From the NCBI RefSeq assembly GCF_014397115.1, contig NZ_CP060720.1, positions 140,001 through 204,000 of the forward strand: 64,000 nucleotides of DNA, given 5' to 3'. Shown here in pieces: positions 39,120-51,495 of this stretch. Origin of the DNA: Vagococcus carniphilus (GTDB lineage: Bacteria; Bacillota; Bacilli; Lactobacillales; Vagococcaceae). Numbering within the stretch: position 1 is the first letter of the stretch; the number at the start of each line of letters is the position of its first letter. The notes beneath the pieces were generated by a model. That model was not told where the DNA came from, searched no databases, and was given only the letters and a program-made list of their open reading frames with translations. Made by a program: the position numbers and the translations under genes.

Positions 39120-40415
39120 TTATTGTATTTGATTAATTTGTTGAAAGAGTTCTTTTGATAGGGCGATACTGCTTCTATCTTTTTCATTGATGTTACTTAA
39201 GAAAATAACCATATTGCTAGCATCTTTGTTAAAGAAAAGAGTAGATTCATATCCTCTGAATACACCGTGAGCATAATAATTGTTTTCTCGATCGTAGATA
39301 CCTGCTTTATAATCATAGAAATAAGGTCCAGGTTTCTTTTCAAGAGTTTTTTGTAAGGTTTCTTGAGAGATGACCCTACCATCGATAACCGCTTGAATTA
39401 GTGTTAATAAATCTGAAACAGAGGTGTACATATTGCCGGTTCCTAATTCGTTAATATAGGTTGCTTCAGAAATTTTCACAGGTTCTCTTTTTACAGTACC
39501 GTCGTCTTCTTTGTAATAAGAAGGAATTAAATGGGTTTCTTGTTGAACATGATTATAAAATCCTGAGTGCTCTAAGTTAAGTGGCGTTTTTATAATTTCA
39601 TCGAAATATTGTTCATAAGATGTATGAGTTATTTTTTCAATAATTGCTGCCAATAAGAAAAAGTTGACGTCAGAATAATGCCACTTAGTTTGTTTTTCAT
39701 AGGTAACATTTTTTAATACATAAGCAATACTCTCATCTTTTGATTTAGTTGAACTAAGTTTTTCTTTTAAAACTAAACCAGATGTCATCGACAACATTTG
39801 ATCAATAGTTATATTTTTACTATTTGGAATATCAGGATAGTAAGTATCAAGAGTGGTTTCTAACTCAATTTTTCCTTCTTCAATTAATGACATAAGTAAA
39901 GTTGCTGTCACTAATTTTTGGACAGAGCCTAACATGTAAGTACTATCTATAGGATTATTCGAATAGTCTTTTGTATTTCCGTAGTTATCCATTAAAACTA
40001 CTTGGTTATTTTTTATTACTAAAAAGGTACCAGAGCTATTAGTTTGGCTGATTTTTTGATCAAGTTGTTTTGATAAATCAGTATGAAGAGAAGAAATATC
40101 TTGATAATTAGCAGTACTAACTCGAGGGATGAATTGATTCTCTTCCATCTCAATTGATGACTCAGTTGTTTGTTCAGTCTCAGTAGAACTTGACGTAGTA
40201 TCTGTTGAACTTATGGATGATTGAGTTGTGTTTAAGCCGTATTGTTTAATTTCAGGTAAATCAAATTCCTTTTTTAATATAGGAAACCAGAAATAAACAT
40301 TAAACGCAATAGCGCCACCTAGTAACAAACCAATAAAAAAAAGAATAACAGTTTTTCTTCTTTGCCTTTTAAGTCTTTTCCTAAGTAAATTAGTGGTGAC
40401 TTTAGAAGGTTCCAT
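39120..40415 (-). CDS. Membrane-anchored beta-lactamase-fold serine hydrolase
   Basis: 431 residues. A basic N-terminus and one membrane segment (about 22-45) are followed by a Ser/Thr-rich spacer (about 63-90) and a class C/PBP4*-type domain. Active-site motifs are S164-V-Q-K167, Y247-S-D and the HGVFRGYES region near the C-terminus. The domain should face outside. Likely acts on peptidoglycan peptides or other D-amino-acid compounds; no evidence for beta-lactamase activity. Upstream lies the dacA terminator. Confidence 0.85.
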   Translation of the reverse strand: MEPSKVTTNLLRKRLKRQRRKTVILFFIGLLLGGAIAFNVYFWFPILKKEFDLPEIKQYGLNTTQSSISSTDTTSSSTETEQTTESSIEMEENQFIPRVSTANYQDISSLHTDLSKQLDQKISQTNSSGTFLVIKNNQVVLMDNYGNTKDYSNNPIDSTYMLGSVQKLVTATLLMSLIEEGKIELETTLDTYYPDIPNSKNITIDQMLSMTSGLVLKEKLSSTKSKDESIAYVLKNVTYEKQTKWHYSDVNFFLLAAIIEKITHTSYEQYFDEIIKTPLNLEHSGFYNHVQQETHLIPSYYKEDDGTVKREPVKISEATYINELGTGNMYTSVSDLLTLIQAVIDGRVISQETLQKTLEKKPGPYFYDYKAGIYDRENNYYAHGVFRGYESTLFFNKDASNMVIFLSNINEKDRSSIALSKELFQQINQIQ

Positions 40416-40483
40416 AATGCAACCTCTCTTTCTATTAGATAAATTTATGAATCATTTTATCACAAAGATGTGAACAAAAAATG

Positions 40484-40516
40484 AAAAAACGTTAATACTT
40501 TTCGTATTAACGTTTT
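40484..40516 (-). terminator. dacA terminator
   Basis: A perfect 13-bp stem (arms 40504-40516 and 40486-40498, 5-nt loop) with a T-run leftward. It overlaps the dacA stop codon. Confidence 0.88.
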
Positions 40517-41769
40517 GTTATACTCTGCCAAATTTGAATGAAAAAATTAGCTCTTTCAATATCAGTTTTTAAAGCAACTTTAGAAACATCATGTATTTCT
40601 TCTTCTTTTGTTAAATAACCAAGGGTGTCAGTCGTGTTATAAACATGTTCACTCCCAACAATATAACCTTTTTTCTTAGGAGCATTAACTTTTTTCTTTT
40701 TTGTTAATTGCTTTTTATTTGGTTCGAAAAATAGTTTGATGTTCTGATTATCGTTTTTAGTCCAAACAGATAAGTCTTCGGTAAGGACAATAGAAGCTTT
40801 ATCTTTTTTTCCCTTATTGATACTAATAGTACTTTGGCTTGATGGCTCACCTTTTTTTAGCACTGTTTTATATGACCAATTGTCATAAACGTAATTCATT
40901 AAATTGGCGGTTTCTTGGAAACGACTGTATTCAGGATCAACATCCATAACCACCGTGATAATTCTCTGATCTCCTCTTTTAGCAGTACCAACAAAACAGG
41001 CACCAGCAAGTGGAGTAGTTCCGGTTTTTAATCCATCGACACCTTCAGTGTAATAATCAAAATCCGGTAACATCTCATTTGAATTCCAAATAGTTGTTCC
41101 GTCTGAAATAGCTCTACTTGGAGATGAAGCAATTTCTAAAACTTCAGGAAAGTCTGTGATAATCTCTCTAGCAACAATCGCCATACTTCTGGCACTAAGT
41201 AAGTTTTCGTCTGTTTTTTTAGAGCCTGGATAAATATCTTTTCCCATATCTTCATTTCCCAACCCAGAGGCTGTTACTAAATAGCCATCTTTTATATTCC
41301 AATCATCAAGTTGTTTGTACATGCGATCAACAAACTTAATTTCAGAACCAGAGATAAGTTCAGCTAATGCAGACGTTAATGAGTTGGCTGAAGAAATTAA
41401 GGAAGCTTCCAGAGCATCTTTTACAGTGTAATCATGTTTATCTTTGATAGGTATATTAGATAAATCTGGATTTTTACTCATTTTTTTTAATTTATCACTG
41501 ACGGGTACTTTGTCTTCCCAAGAAATAGTACCTTTTTCTATTTCATCGAAAACAATATAAGCAGTAATAAGTTTTGTCATAGAGGCAATACCTAAAGGTT
41601 CGTCAGCGTTTTGGTTATAAAAAACTTTTCCTGTGTCATAATCAACGGCAAAGGCGGCACTAGCAGGAGATGAAAAGTCATTTTCTGCTGCTAAAGTATG
41701 GATAGGTAGTGGAATAATAGCTGTAATTACTAATAGGAAAATACCTAACCGTTGTTTCATTTGTTTCAT
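40507..41769 (-). CDS. dacA: D-alanyl-D-alanine carboxypeptidase (PBP5-type)
   Basis: 420 residues. A signal peptide (cut near residue 28), then the penicillin-binding domain: S63-M-T-K66, the SAN triad (about residue 138) and KTGTT. A PBP5_C-like domain and a C-terminal amphipathic stretch follow. Removes the last D-Ala of pentapeptide stems and so limits cross-linking. AAAGGA lies 7 bases before the ATG at 41769. It lies directly downstream of a VanS-type kinase gene, which suggests control by that system. Confidence 0.93.
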   Translation of the reverse strand: MKQMKQRLGIFLLVITAIIPLPIHTLAAENDFSSPASAAFAVDYDTGKVFYNQNADEPLGIASMTKLITAYIVFDEIEKGTISWEDKVPVSDKLKKMSKNPDLSNIPIKDKHDYTVKDALEASLISSANSLTSALAELISGSEIKFVDRMYKQLDDWNIKDGYLVTASGLGNEDMGKDIYPGSKKTDENLLSARSMAIVAREIITDFPEVLEIASSPSRAISDGTTIWNSNEMLPDFDYYTEGVDGLKTGTTPLAGACFVGTAKRGDQRIITVVMDVDPEYSRFQETANLMNYVYDNWSYKTVLKKGEPSSQSTISINKGKKDKASIVLTEDLSVWTKNDNQNIKLFFEPNKKQLTKKKKVNAPKKKGYIVGSEHVYNTTDTLGYLTKEEEIHDVSKVALKTDIERANFFIQIWQSITKR

Positions 41770-41866
41770 AAAAAAATCCTTTCTTAACGAGCGAATTTAT
41801 TACCAGTTAAAATTTATCAAAAAAAAGAGGCCAAAGCAAATAATGAGTCGGCTTCTTTTAAGATAA

Positions 41867-43042
41867 TTATAATTCTGTTGATTTTAAAGGTAAATGAATG
41901 ACAAAAGAGGTCCACCCATTTTCTGATGTTGCATAAATATAGCCGTTATGTAGAGTAACTATACTTTGAGCTATAGCCAAACCTAAACCTGTACCTCCAG
42001 TTTGTTGTGATCTGGATTCTTCCACTCGGTAAAAGCGATCAAATAATAAATCAAGTGATTGTTTAGGAATTTCTTTACCATCATTTTTCACCGTAATAAC
42101 AACCTCTGAACCAATTTTTTCAGAGTGGATAATAATTTGTTTACCATTAACTCCATATTTTAAAGCATTAGATAGTAGATTATCAAAAACTCGAACTAAT
42201 TTTTCTGTGTCACCCTCCATCATAAGAGAAGAAGGTGATGCTTCAAAGTCGACTGTCACATTTTTTTTAGAGGCTTCTAATTCGAAATCAACAACAACTT
42301 GACCAATTAATTGTTGCATATCAAAAGTCATAATGCTAAGAGGTGTGTTAGATTGCCGAACCTTAGTATACTCAAATAAATCATCTACTAACACTTTCAT
42401 TTGTCTGGCTTTCATATAGGCTGTATGAGTATATTTTAAAAGTTCCTCATCACTAGAATATTTTTTTTCTTCAATTAAGCCGAGATAGCCGATAATTGAA
42501 GTTAGAGGTGTTCTAATATCATGACTAACATTTGTAATTAATTCATCTTTTGATTGTTCAATACGCCGTTCTTCCTCAATGGCTTCTACAGTACTGTCGA
42601 CCAAAGCATTGATACTTCGAATTAACTTTCCAGAGTCCCCGTTGAGATCAAAAGGAATACGGTGGTCATAGTGCCCGTTAGAGATATAGTGAAGTTCACT
42701 AATAATATGGCGTTGCTGCATTTGTCTGTACCGTCTAATTAGTCGCCAATAAAGGATAGATAAGTCGATAATTCCAAGTAAGAAAAAAATTGGTTTTTTC
42801 CAAGCGTAAGAAGTAGGACTATAAAAAGTATCATAGATAGAAGTGCTGATATTGCTAATCATACTTTCAATAGATAAACTTGACTGAACAATTTGTATTA
42901 ATAACATGTACATTGCTAAATTTAATAAAATTAATAAAATAATAGTTACAATACCTTCTATAAGAAGCTCGCTTTTTTCTTTTGAGGTTAGAACAATTCG
43001 ATTATGTTTTTTTTGTTTATCTCTCAATTTTATAGCCAACAC
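41867..43042 (-). CDS. VanS-type sensor histidine kinase
   Basis: About 391 residues. Two membrane segments (about 31-53 and 84-102) flank a short outside loop; then come a HAMP-like region, the HisKA box with H174 (SHDIRTPLTSIIGYL) and the ATPase domain (NLLSNALKYG, GTGLGLAIAQS). The phospho-acceptor motif is of the VanS/EnvZ type. It overlaps the end of the response regulator by 26 bp. The start is uncertain: GTG at 43042 is used, but TTG 43027 or a later codon is possible. Confidence 0.9.
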   Translation of the reverse strand: MLAIKLRDKQKKHNRIVLTSKEKSELLIEGIVTIILLILLNLAMYMLLIQIVQSSLSIESMISNISTSIYDTFYSPTSYAWKKPIFFLLGIIDLSILYWRLIRRYRQMQQRHIISELHYISNGHYDHRIPFDLNGDSGKLIRSINALVDSTVEAIEEERRIEQSKDELITNVSHDIRTPLTSIIGYLGLIEEKKYSSDEELLKYTHTAYMKARQMKVLVDDLFEYTKVRQSNTPLSIMTFDMQQLIGQVVVDFELEASKKNVTVDFEASPSSLMMEGDTEKLVRVFDNLLSNALKYGVNGKQIIIHSEKIGSEVVITVKNDGKEIPKQSLDLLFDRFYRVEESRSQQTGGTGLGLAIAQSIVTLHNGYIYATSENGWTSFVIHLPLKSTEL

Positions 43043-43706
43043 CCCAAACTGTTTGGATTACTTTTTCTCCATTTGTGGCTTCTTCAATTTTATCTCTCAA
43101 GTGACTAACATGAACCATAACAGTTTTAGCTGAAACTAAACTTTCCTGTTGCCAAACTCTTTCAAATATTTCATCCGCGCTAAAAACACGATTAGGATGA
43201 CTAGCTAATAAATATAGAATACCAAATTCAAGAGCTGTTAATTGGATGTTTACATTTTTATCAGTAGTAACTTCATGAGATTCTTTTTTTATTTTTAAAG
43301 GGCCAATCTCTAAAATATCTGGAACTTCGGTTTGAACTTGTTGCATATTTGTTCGTCTTAATAACGATTTGACACGTGCCATAATTTCTAATGGATTAAA
43401 TGGCTTTGTAACGTAATCGTCAGCACCTGCAATTAAACCTTGTATTTTATCCATGTCTGTTGTTTTTGCAGTTAACATAATAATAGGGATTTGAGAAGTT
43501 TTTCGAAGCTCTTTGACAACTTCCATACCATCCATTTCAGGCATCATAATGTCTAGAATCATCAAATCAATATCAGGGTTAGCTGTAATTTTAATTAAGG
43601 CCTCTTTTCCGTTATAAGCTTTAATCACATCGTAGCCTTCGTTTTTTATGTATATATTTAATAGCTCAACAATTTCTTTATCATCATCTACAACAAGTAT
43701 CTTCAT
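43017..43706 (-). CDS. OmpR/VanR-type response regulator
   Basis: 229 residues. A receiver domain (acidic pocket VVDDD, phospho-acceptor D52 in ILDIMMPEMDG, later K in YVTKPFNPLE) and a winged-helix output domain (RVFSADEIFERVW). Paired with the overlapping kinase gene. dacA, 97 bp beyond the kinase, is the likeliest regulated gene. It lies just upstream of the rRNA operon promoters but on the opposite strand. Confidence 0.93.
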   Translation of the reverse strand: MKILVVDDDKEIVELLNIYIKNEGYDVIKAYNGKEALIKITANPDIDLMILDIMMPEMDGMEVVKELRKTSQIPIIMLTAKTTDMDKIQGLIAGADDYVTKPFNPLEIMARVKSLLRRTNMQQVQTEVPDILEIGPLKIKKESHEVTTDKNVNIQLTALEFGILYLLASHPNRVFSADEIFERVWQQESLVSAKTVMVHVSHLRDKIEEATNGEKVIQTVWGVGYKIER

Positions 43707-43872
43707 AAATAAATCCTCCGCTTCTAATTTAATAGTGTATAATTATATTGTACCAAAAGTTGGTAAAGAAAAAATAATTTTAAAAAGATGTTTACAAATA
43801 TTTAAAAAAGTAGTATATTATTTTCATTGCTGTTTTAGAAAAAAGCAATATAAAATAATTTGAAATTAGTTG

Positions 43873-43902
43873 TTGACAACCTTTTGGAAGTTATGTTATT
43901 AT
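43873..43902 (+). promoter_or_regulatory. rRNA operon promoter P1
   Basis: TTGACA (43873-43878), 18-bp spacer, TATTAT (43897-43902), about 270 bp before 16S. The rest of the 43707-43870 gap is AT-rich and no gene was seen in it. Confidence 0.7.
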
Positions 43903-43966
43903 TTTTGAGGTTGATCGAAACCACCGATTCTTGTTGATTCAACAATTAAAAAAATAAAAAAAGTTG

Positions 43967-43995
43967 TTGACAAAACGAAACAACTTTGTTATTAT
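43967..43995 (+). promoter_or_regulatory. rRNA operon promoter P2
   Basis: TTGACA (43967-43972), exact 17-bp spacer, TATTAT (43990-43995). Tandem promoters are usual for rRNA operons. Confidence 0.8.
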
Positions 43996-44168
43996 TAAAA
44001 AGTTGTTACGGCAACGAAGAAATAGATCTTTGAAAACTGAACAAAGTAAGACAAACCAAATGTGTAGGGCGTTTTTACTTTTAGTAAAAACAAACCATAT
44101 TTAGTGAATAACATTCGCTAGCAAGTTTTAAAATTAATGAGCTAAACATCGCAAGATGTTAATCAACT

Positions 44169-45732
<1,564 letters not shown>

Positions 45733-45810
45733 AATATTACGGAAAACACATTGGTACTTACTTTGTTCAGTTTTGAGAGATTTATTCTCTTGTTTATATA
45801 TATCTAAATA

Positions 45811-45883
45811 GGGGCCTTAGCTCAGCTGGGAGAGCGCCTGCCTTGCACGCAGGAGGTCAGCGGTTCGATCCCGCTAGGCTCCA
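45811..45883 (+). tRNA. tRNA-Ala (TGC)
   Basis: In the 16S-23S spacer. Anticodon TGC in the CTTGCAC loop; acceptor pairs GGGGCCT/AGGCTCC with one G-U. 3' CCA not encoded. Confidence 0.97.
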
Positions 45884-46070
45884 TTGGTGTCTTTGACACC
45901 AATTGTATTGTTCATTGAAAACTGGATAGTTGAAGTTAGACATCAACATTAATTTTTAACACACCGAGTTGATCAGTTTTATTAGTAAAATTGTGATACA
46001 TAAATAGTTTTACTTGAATATCGCTATTTAAGTAAAATCAGAAACATCTAACTCATATATAGTTAGAAAA

Positions 46071-48983
<2,913 letters not shown>

Positions 48984-49063
48984 AATATCGGTGACAATGT
49001 TGAATATAACTAAAACATCCAGTTTTGAGTGAATAATCACTCAATAGAATATAACGCACGTAA

Positions 49064-49179
49064 GTGTGGCGATGATGGCAAGAAGGATACACCTGTTCCC
49101 ATGCCGAACACAGAAGTTAAGCTTTTTAGCGCCGAGGGTAGTGAAGGGTTTCCCTTTGTGAGAGTAGGACGTCGCCATG
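49064..49179 (+). rRNA. rrf: 5S ribosomal RNA
   Basis: About 116 nt, starting GTGTGGCGATGATGG, with the conserved CCGAACACAGAAGTTAAGC and ending near GTCGCCATG. Last rRNA of the operon, followed by the tRNA array. Confidence 0.95.
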
Positions 49180-49191
49180 CAAATGCGTTTT

Positions 49192-49264
49192 GGAGGTTTA
49201 GCTCAGCTGGGAGAGCACCTGCCTTACAAGCAGGGGGTCAGCGGTTCGATCCCGTTAACCTCCA
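49192..49264 (+). tRNA. tRNA-Val (TAC)
   Basis: 73 nt, anticodon TAC in CTTACAA; acceptor GGAGGTT/AACCTCC. First tRNA after 5S. Confidence 0.97.
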
Positions 49265-49273
49265 TTCTAAAAA

Positions 49274-49346
49274 GACTCGTTAGCTCAGTTGGTAGAGCAT
49301 CTGACTTTTAATCAGAGGGTCACTGGTTCGAGCCCAGTACGGGTCA
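49274..49346 (+). tRNA. tRNA-Lys (TTT)
   Basis: 73 nt, anticodon TTT in CTTTTAA; acceptor GACTCGT/ACGGGTC. Confidence 0.97.
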
Positions 49347-49355
49347 TTTTTATAT

Positions 49356-49437
49356 GCGGGTGTGGCGGAATTGGCAGACGCACTAGATTTAGGATCTAGC
49401 GCCTAACGGCGTGGGGGTTCAAGTCCCTTCACCCGCA
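49356..49437 (+). tRNA. tRNA-Leu (TAG)
   Basis: 82 nt with a long variable arm; anticodon TAG in TTTAGGA; acceptor GCGGGTG/CACCCGC. Confidence 0.97.
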
Positions 49438-49451
49438 CTTAAAATTTAAAA

Positions 49452-49524
49452 GCCGGCTTAGCTCAGTTGGTAGAGCATCTGATTTGTAATCAGAGGGTCG
49501 AGGGTTCAAGTCCTTTAGCCGGCA
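49452..49524 (+). tRNA. tRNA-Thr (TGT)
   Basis: 73 nt, anticodon TGT in TTTGTAA; acceptor GCCGGCT/AGCCGGC. Confidence 0.97.
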
Positions 49525-49533
49525 CTTCTTTAA

Positions 49534-49605
49534 GCGGAAGTAGTTCAGTGGTAGAACATCACCTTGCCAAGGTGGGGGTCGCGGGTTCGAACCCCGTCTT
49601 CCGCT
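49534..49605 (+). tRNA. tRNA-Gly (GCC)
   Basis: 72 nt, anticodon GCC in TTGCCAA; acceptor GCGGAAG/CTTCCGC, discriminator T. Confidence 0.97.
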
Positions 49606-49616
49606 TTTATGTTCCA

Positions 49617-49702
49617 GCCGGGGTGGCGGAACTGGCAGACGCACAGGACTTAAAATCCTGCGGAGAGTGATCTCCGTACCGGTTCGATTCCGGTCCTCGG
49701 CA
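49617..49702 (+). tRNA. tRNA-Leu (TAA)
   Basis: 86 nt with long variable arm, anticodon TAA in CTTAAAA. Confidence 0.96.
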
Positions 49703-49719
49703 TAGTTAAATATATTTAA

Positions 49720-49793
49720 GCGCCCATAGCTCAATTGGATAGAGTGTCTGACTACGGATCAGAAGGTTAGGGGTTCGACTCCTCTTGGGCGCG
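49720..49793 (+). tRNA. tRNA-Arg (ACG)
   Basis: 74 nt, anticodon ACG (A34 normally edited to inosine); acceptor GCGCCCA/TGGGCGC. Confidence 0.96.
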
Positions 49794-49807
49794 TTTAAAA
49801 GATAATA

Positions 49808-49881
49808 CGGGAAGTAGCTCAGCTTGGTAGAGCACTTGGTTTGGGACCAAGGGGTCGCAGGTTCGAATCCTGTCTTCCCGA
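49808..49881 (+). tRNA. tRNA-Pro (TGG)
   Basis: 74 nt, anticodon TGG in TTTGGGA; acceptor CGGGAAG/CTTCCCG. Confidence 0.97.
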
Positions 49882-49891
49882 TTATTATTTT

Positions 49892-49965
49892 CGCGGTGTA
49901 GCTCAGCTGGCTAGAGCGTCCGGTTCATACCCGGGAGGTCGGGGGTTCGATCCCCTCCGCCGCGA
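49892..49965 (+). tRNA. tRNA-Met (CAT), elongator
   Basis: 74 nt, anticodon CAT. The acceptor pairs fully (C1 with G72), unlike the initiator, and the body resembles Bacillus elongator tRNA-Met. Confidence 0.85.
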
Positions 49966-49984
49966 TTGTTTTTATTCGGAACTT

Positions 49985-50058
49985 GGACCTTTAGCTCAGT
50001 TGGTTAGAGCTCCCGGCTCATAACCGGGCGGTCGTAGGTTCGAGTCCTACAAGGTCCA
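49985..50058 (+). tRNA. tRNA with CAT anticodon, probably Ile2 (lysidine)
   Basis: 74 nt. The GGACCTT acceptor and the body match Gram-positive tRNA-Ile2 more than Met, by recall; TilS would convert C34 to lysidine. Identity is an inference. Confidence 0.75.
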
Positions 50059-50082
50059 TTGTGGAGACAAAAATCATAATTT

Positions 50083-50172
50083 GGAGGATTACCCAAGTCC
50101 GGCTGAAGGGAACGGTCTTGAAAACCGTCAGGTGTGTAAAAGCACGCAAGGGTTCGAATCCCTTATCCTCCT
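50083..50172 (+). tRNA. tRNA-Ser (TGA), copy 1
   Basis: 90 nt with long variable arm; anticodon TGA in CTTGAAA. Begins the first duplicated block. Confidence 0.96.
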
Positions 50173-50183
50173 TATAATAATAT

Positions 50184-50257
<74 letters not shown>

Positions 50258-50260
50258 TTA

Positions 50261-50333
50261 GGTTCCGTGGTGTAGGGGTTAACATGCCTGCCTGTCACGC
50301 AGGAGATCGCGGGTTCAAATCCCGTCGGGACCG
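50261..50333 (+). tRNA. tRNA-Asp (GTC), copy 1
   Basis: 73 nt, anticodon GTC in CTGTCAC; acceptor GGTTCCG/CGGGACC, discriminator G. Confidence 0.96.
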
Positions 50334-50347
50334 TTTTTAATTTTACC

Positions 50348-50418
50348 GCGGGTGTAGTTTAGTGGTAAAACTACAGCCTTCCAAGCTGTTGTCGCGAGTT
50401 CGATTCTCGTCACCCGCT
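50348..50418 (+). tRNA. tRNA-Gly (TCC), copy 1
   Basis: 71 nt, anticodon TCC in CTTCCAA; acceptor GCGGGTG/CACCCGC. In this copy it follows tRNA-Asp directly, with no tRNA-Phe between. Confidence 0.96.
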
Positions 50419-50436
50419 TTTTCTTAAAAAGAAAAG

Positions 50437-50510
<74 letters not shown>

Positions 50511-50524
50511 TTAATTTTTAGGAT

Positions 50525-50612
50525 GGAGAAGTACTCAAGTGGCTGAAGAGGCGCCCCTGCTAAGGGTGTAGGTCGGGTAACTGGCGCGAGGGTTCAAATC
50601 CCTCCTTCTCCA
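50525..50612 (+). tRNA. tRNA-Ser (GCT), copy 1
   Basis: 88 nt, long variable arm, anticodon GCT in CTGCTAA; acceptor GGAGAAG/CTTCTCC. Confidence 0.96.
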
Positions 50613-50632
50613 TAGTAGTATTTTTTTAATCA

Positions 50633-50704
50633 GGCCCGTTGGTCAAGCGGTTAAGACACCGCCCTTTCACGGCGGTAACACGGGTTCGAGTCCCGTACGG
50701 GTCA
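50633..50704 (+). tRNA. tRNA-Glu (TTC), copy 1
   Basis: 72 nt, anticodon TTC in CTTTCAC; acceptor GGCCCGT/ACGGGTC with one G-U. Ends the first block. Confidence 0.96.
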
Positions 50705-50716
50705 TTGTTTTTTTTT

Positions 50717-50806
50717 GGAGGATTACCCAAGTTCGGCTGAAGGGAACGGTCTTGAAAACCGTCAGGTGTGTAAAAGCACGCAAGGGTTCGAATCCCTTAT
50801 CCTCCT
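50717..50806 (+). tRNA. tRNA-Ser (TGA), copy 2
   Basis: 90 nt; differs from copy 1 by one base (GTTCGGC for GTCCGGC in the D-arm region). Confidence 0.96.
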
Positions 50807-50817
50807 TATAATAATAT

Positions 50818-50891
<74 letters not shown>

Positions 50892-50894
50892 TTA

Positions 50895-50967
50895 GGTTCC
50901 GTGGTGTAGGGGTTAACATGCCTGCCTGTCACGCAGGAGATCGCGGGTTCAAATCCCGTCGGGACCG
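50895..50967 (+). tRNA. tRNA-Asp (GTC), copy 2
   Basis: 73 nt; same sequence as copy 1. Confidence 0.96.
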
Positions 50968-50975
50968 TTTTTTTT

Positions 50976-51048
50976 GGCGCAGTAGCTCAGTTGGTAGAGC
51001 AACGGATTGAAGCTCCGTGTGTCGGCAGTTCGATTCTGTCTTGCGCCA
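50976..51048 (+). tRNA. tRNA-Phe (GAA)
   Basis: 73 nt, anticodon GAA in TTGAAGC; acceptor GGCGCAG/TTGCGCC with one G-U. Found only in the second block. Confidence 0.9.
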
Positions 51049-51062
51049 CTTTTTTACCACTC

Positions 51063-51133
51063 GCGGGTGTAGTTTAGTGGTAAAACTACAGCCTTCCAAG
51101 CTGTTGTCGCGAGTTCGATTCTCGTCACCCGCT
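51063..51133 (+). tRNA. tRNA-Gly (TCC), copy 2
   Basis: 71 nt; same sequence as copy 1. Confidence 0.96.
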
Positions 51134-51151
51134 TTTTCTTAAAAAGAAAAG

Positions 51152-51225
<74 letters not shown>

Positions 51226-51239
51226 TTAATTTTTAGGAT

Positions 51240-51327
51240 GGAGAAGTACTCAAGTGGCTGAAGAGGCGCCCCTGCTAAGGGTGTAGGTCGGGTAACTGGC
51301 GCGAGGGTTCAAATCCCTCCTTCTCCA
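51240..51327 (+). tRNA. tRNA-Ser (GCT), copy 2
   Basis: 88 nt; same sequence as copy 1. Confidence 0.96.
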
Positions 51328-51347
51328 TAGTAGTATTTTTTTAATCA

Positions 51348-51419
51348 GGCCCGTTGGTCAAGCGGTTAAGACACCGCCCTTTCACGGCGGTAACACGGGT
51401 TCGAGTCCCGTACGGGTCA
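51348..51419 (+). tRNA. tRNA-Glu (TTC), copy 2
   Basis: 72 nt; same sequence as copy 1. Last tRNA, followed directly by the terminator. Confidence 0.96.
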
Positions 51420-51421
51420 TA

Positions 51422-51463
51422 AAAAAGCTTAAAATTGATTAATTCAATTTTAAGCTTTTTTTC
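51422..51463 (+). terminator. Terminator of rRNA-tRNA operon
   Basis: A 17-bp perfect stem (51422-51438 with 51444-51460), TTAAT loop and T-run. Confidence 0.92.
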
Positions 51464-51495
51464 TTTTATTTAAAGAAAAAAGGAGTGTTGGTTGA

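Noticed and set aside
41830-41865. Terminator after the histidine kinase gene
   Set aside because: The GGCCTCTT/AAGAAGCC pairing has a mismatch and a long loop; not convincing enough to annotate, and read-through into dacA is possible.
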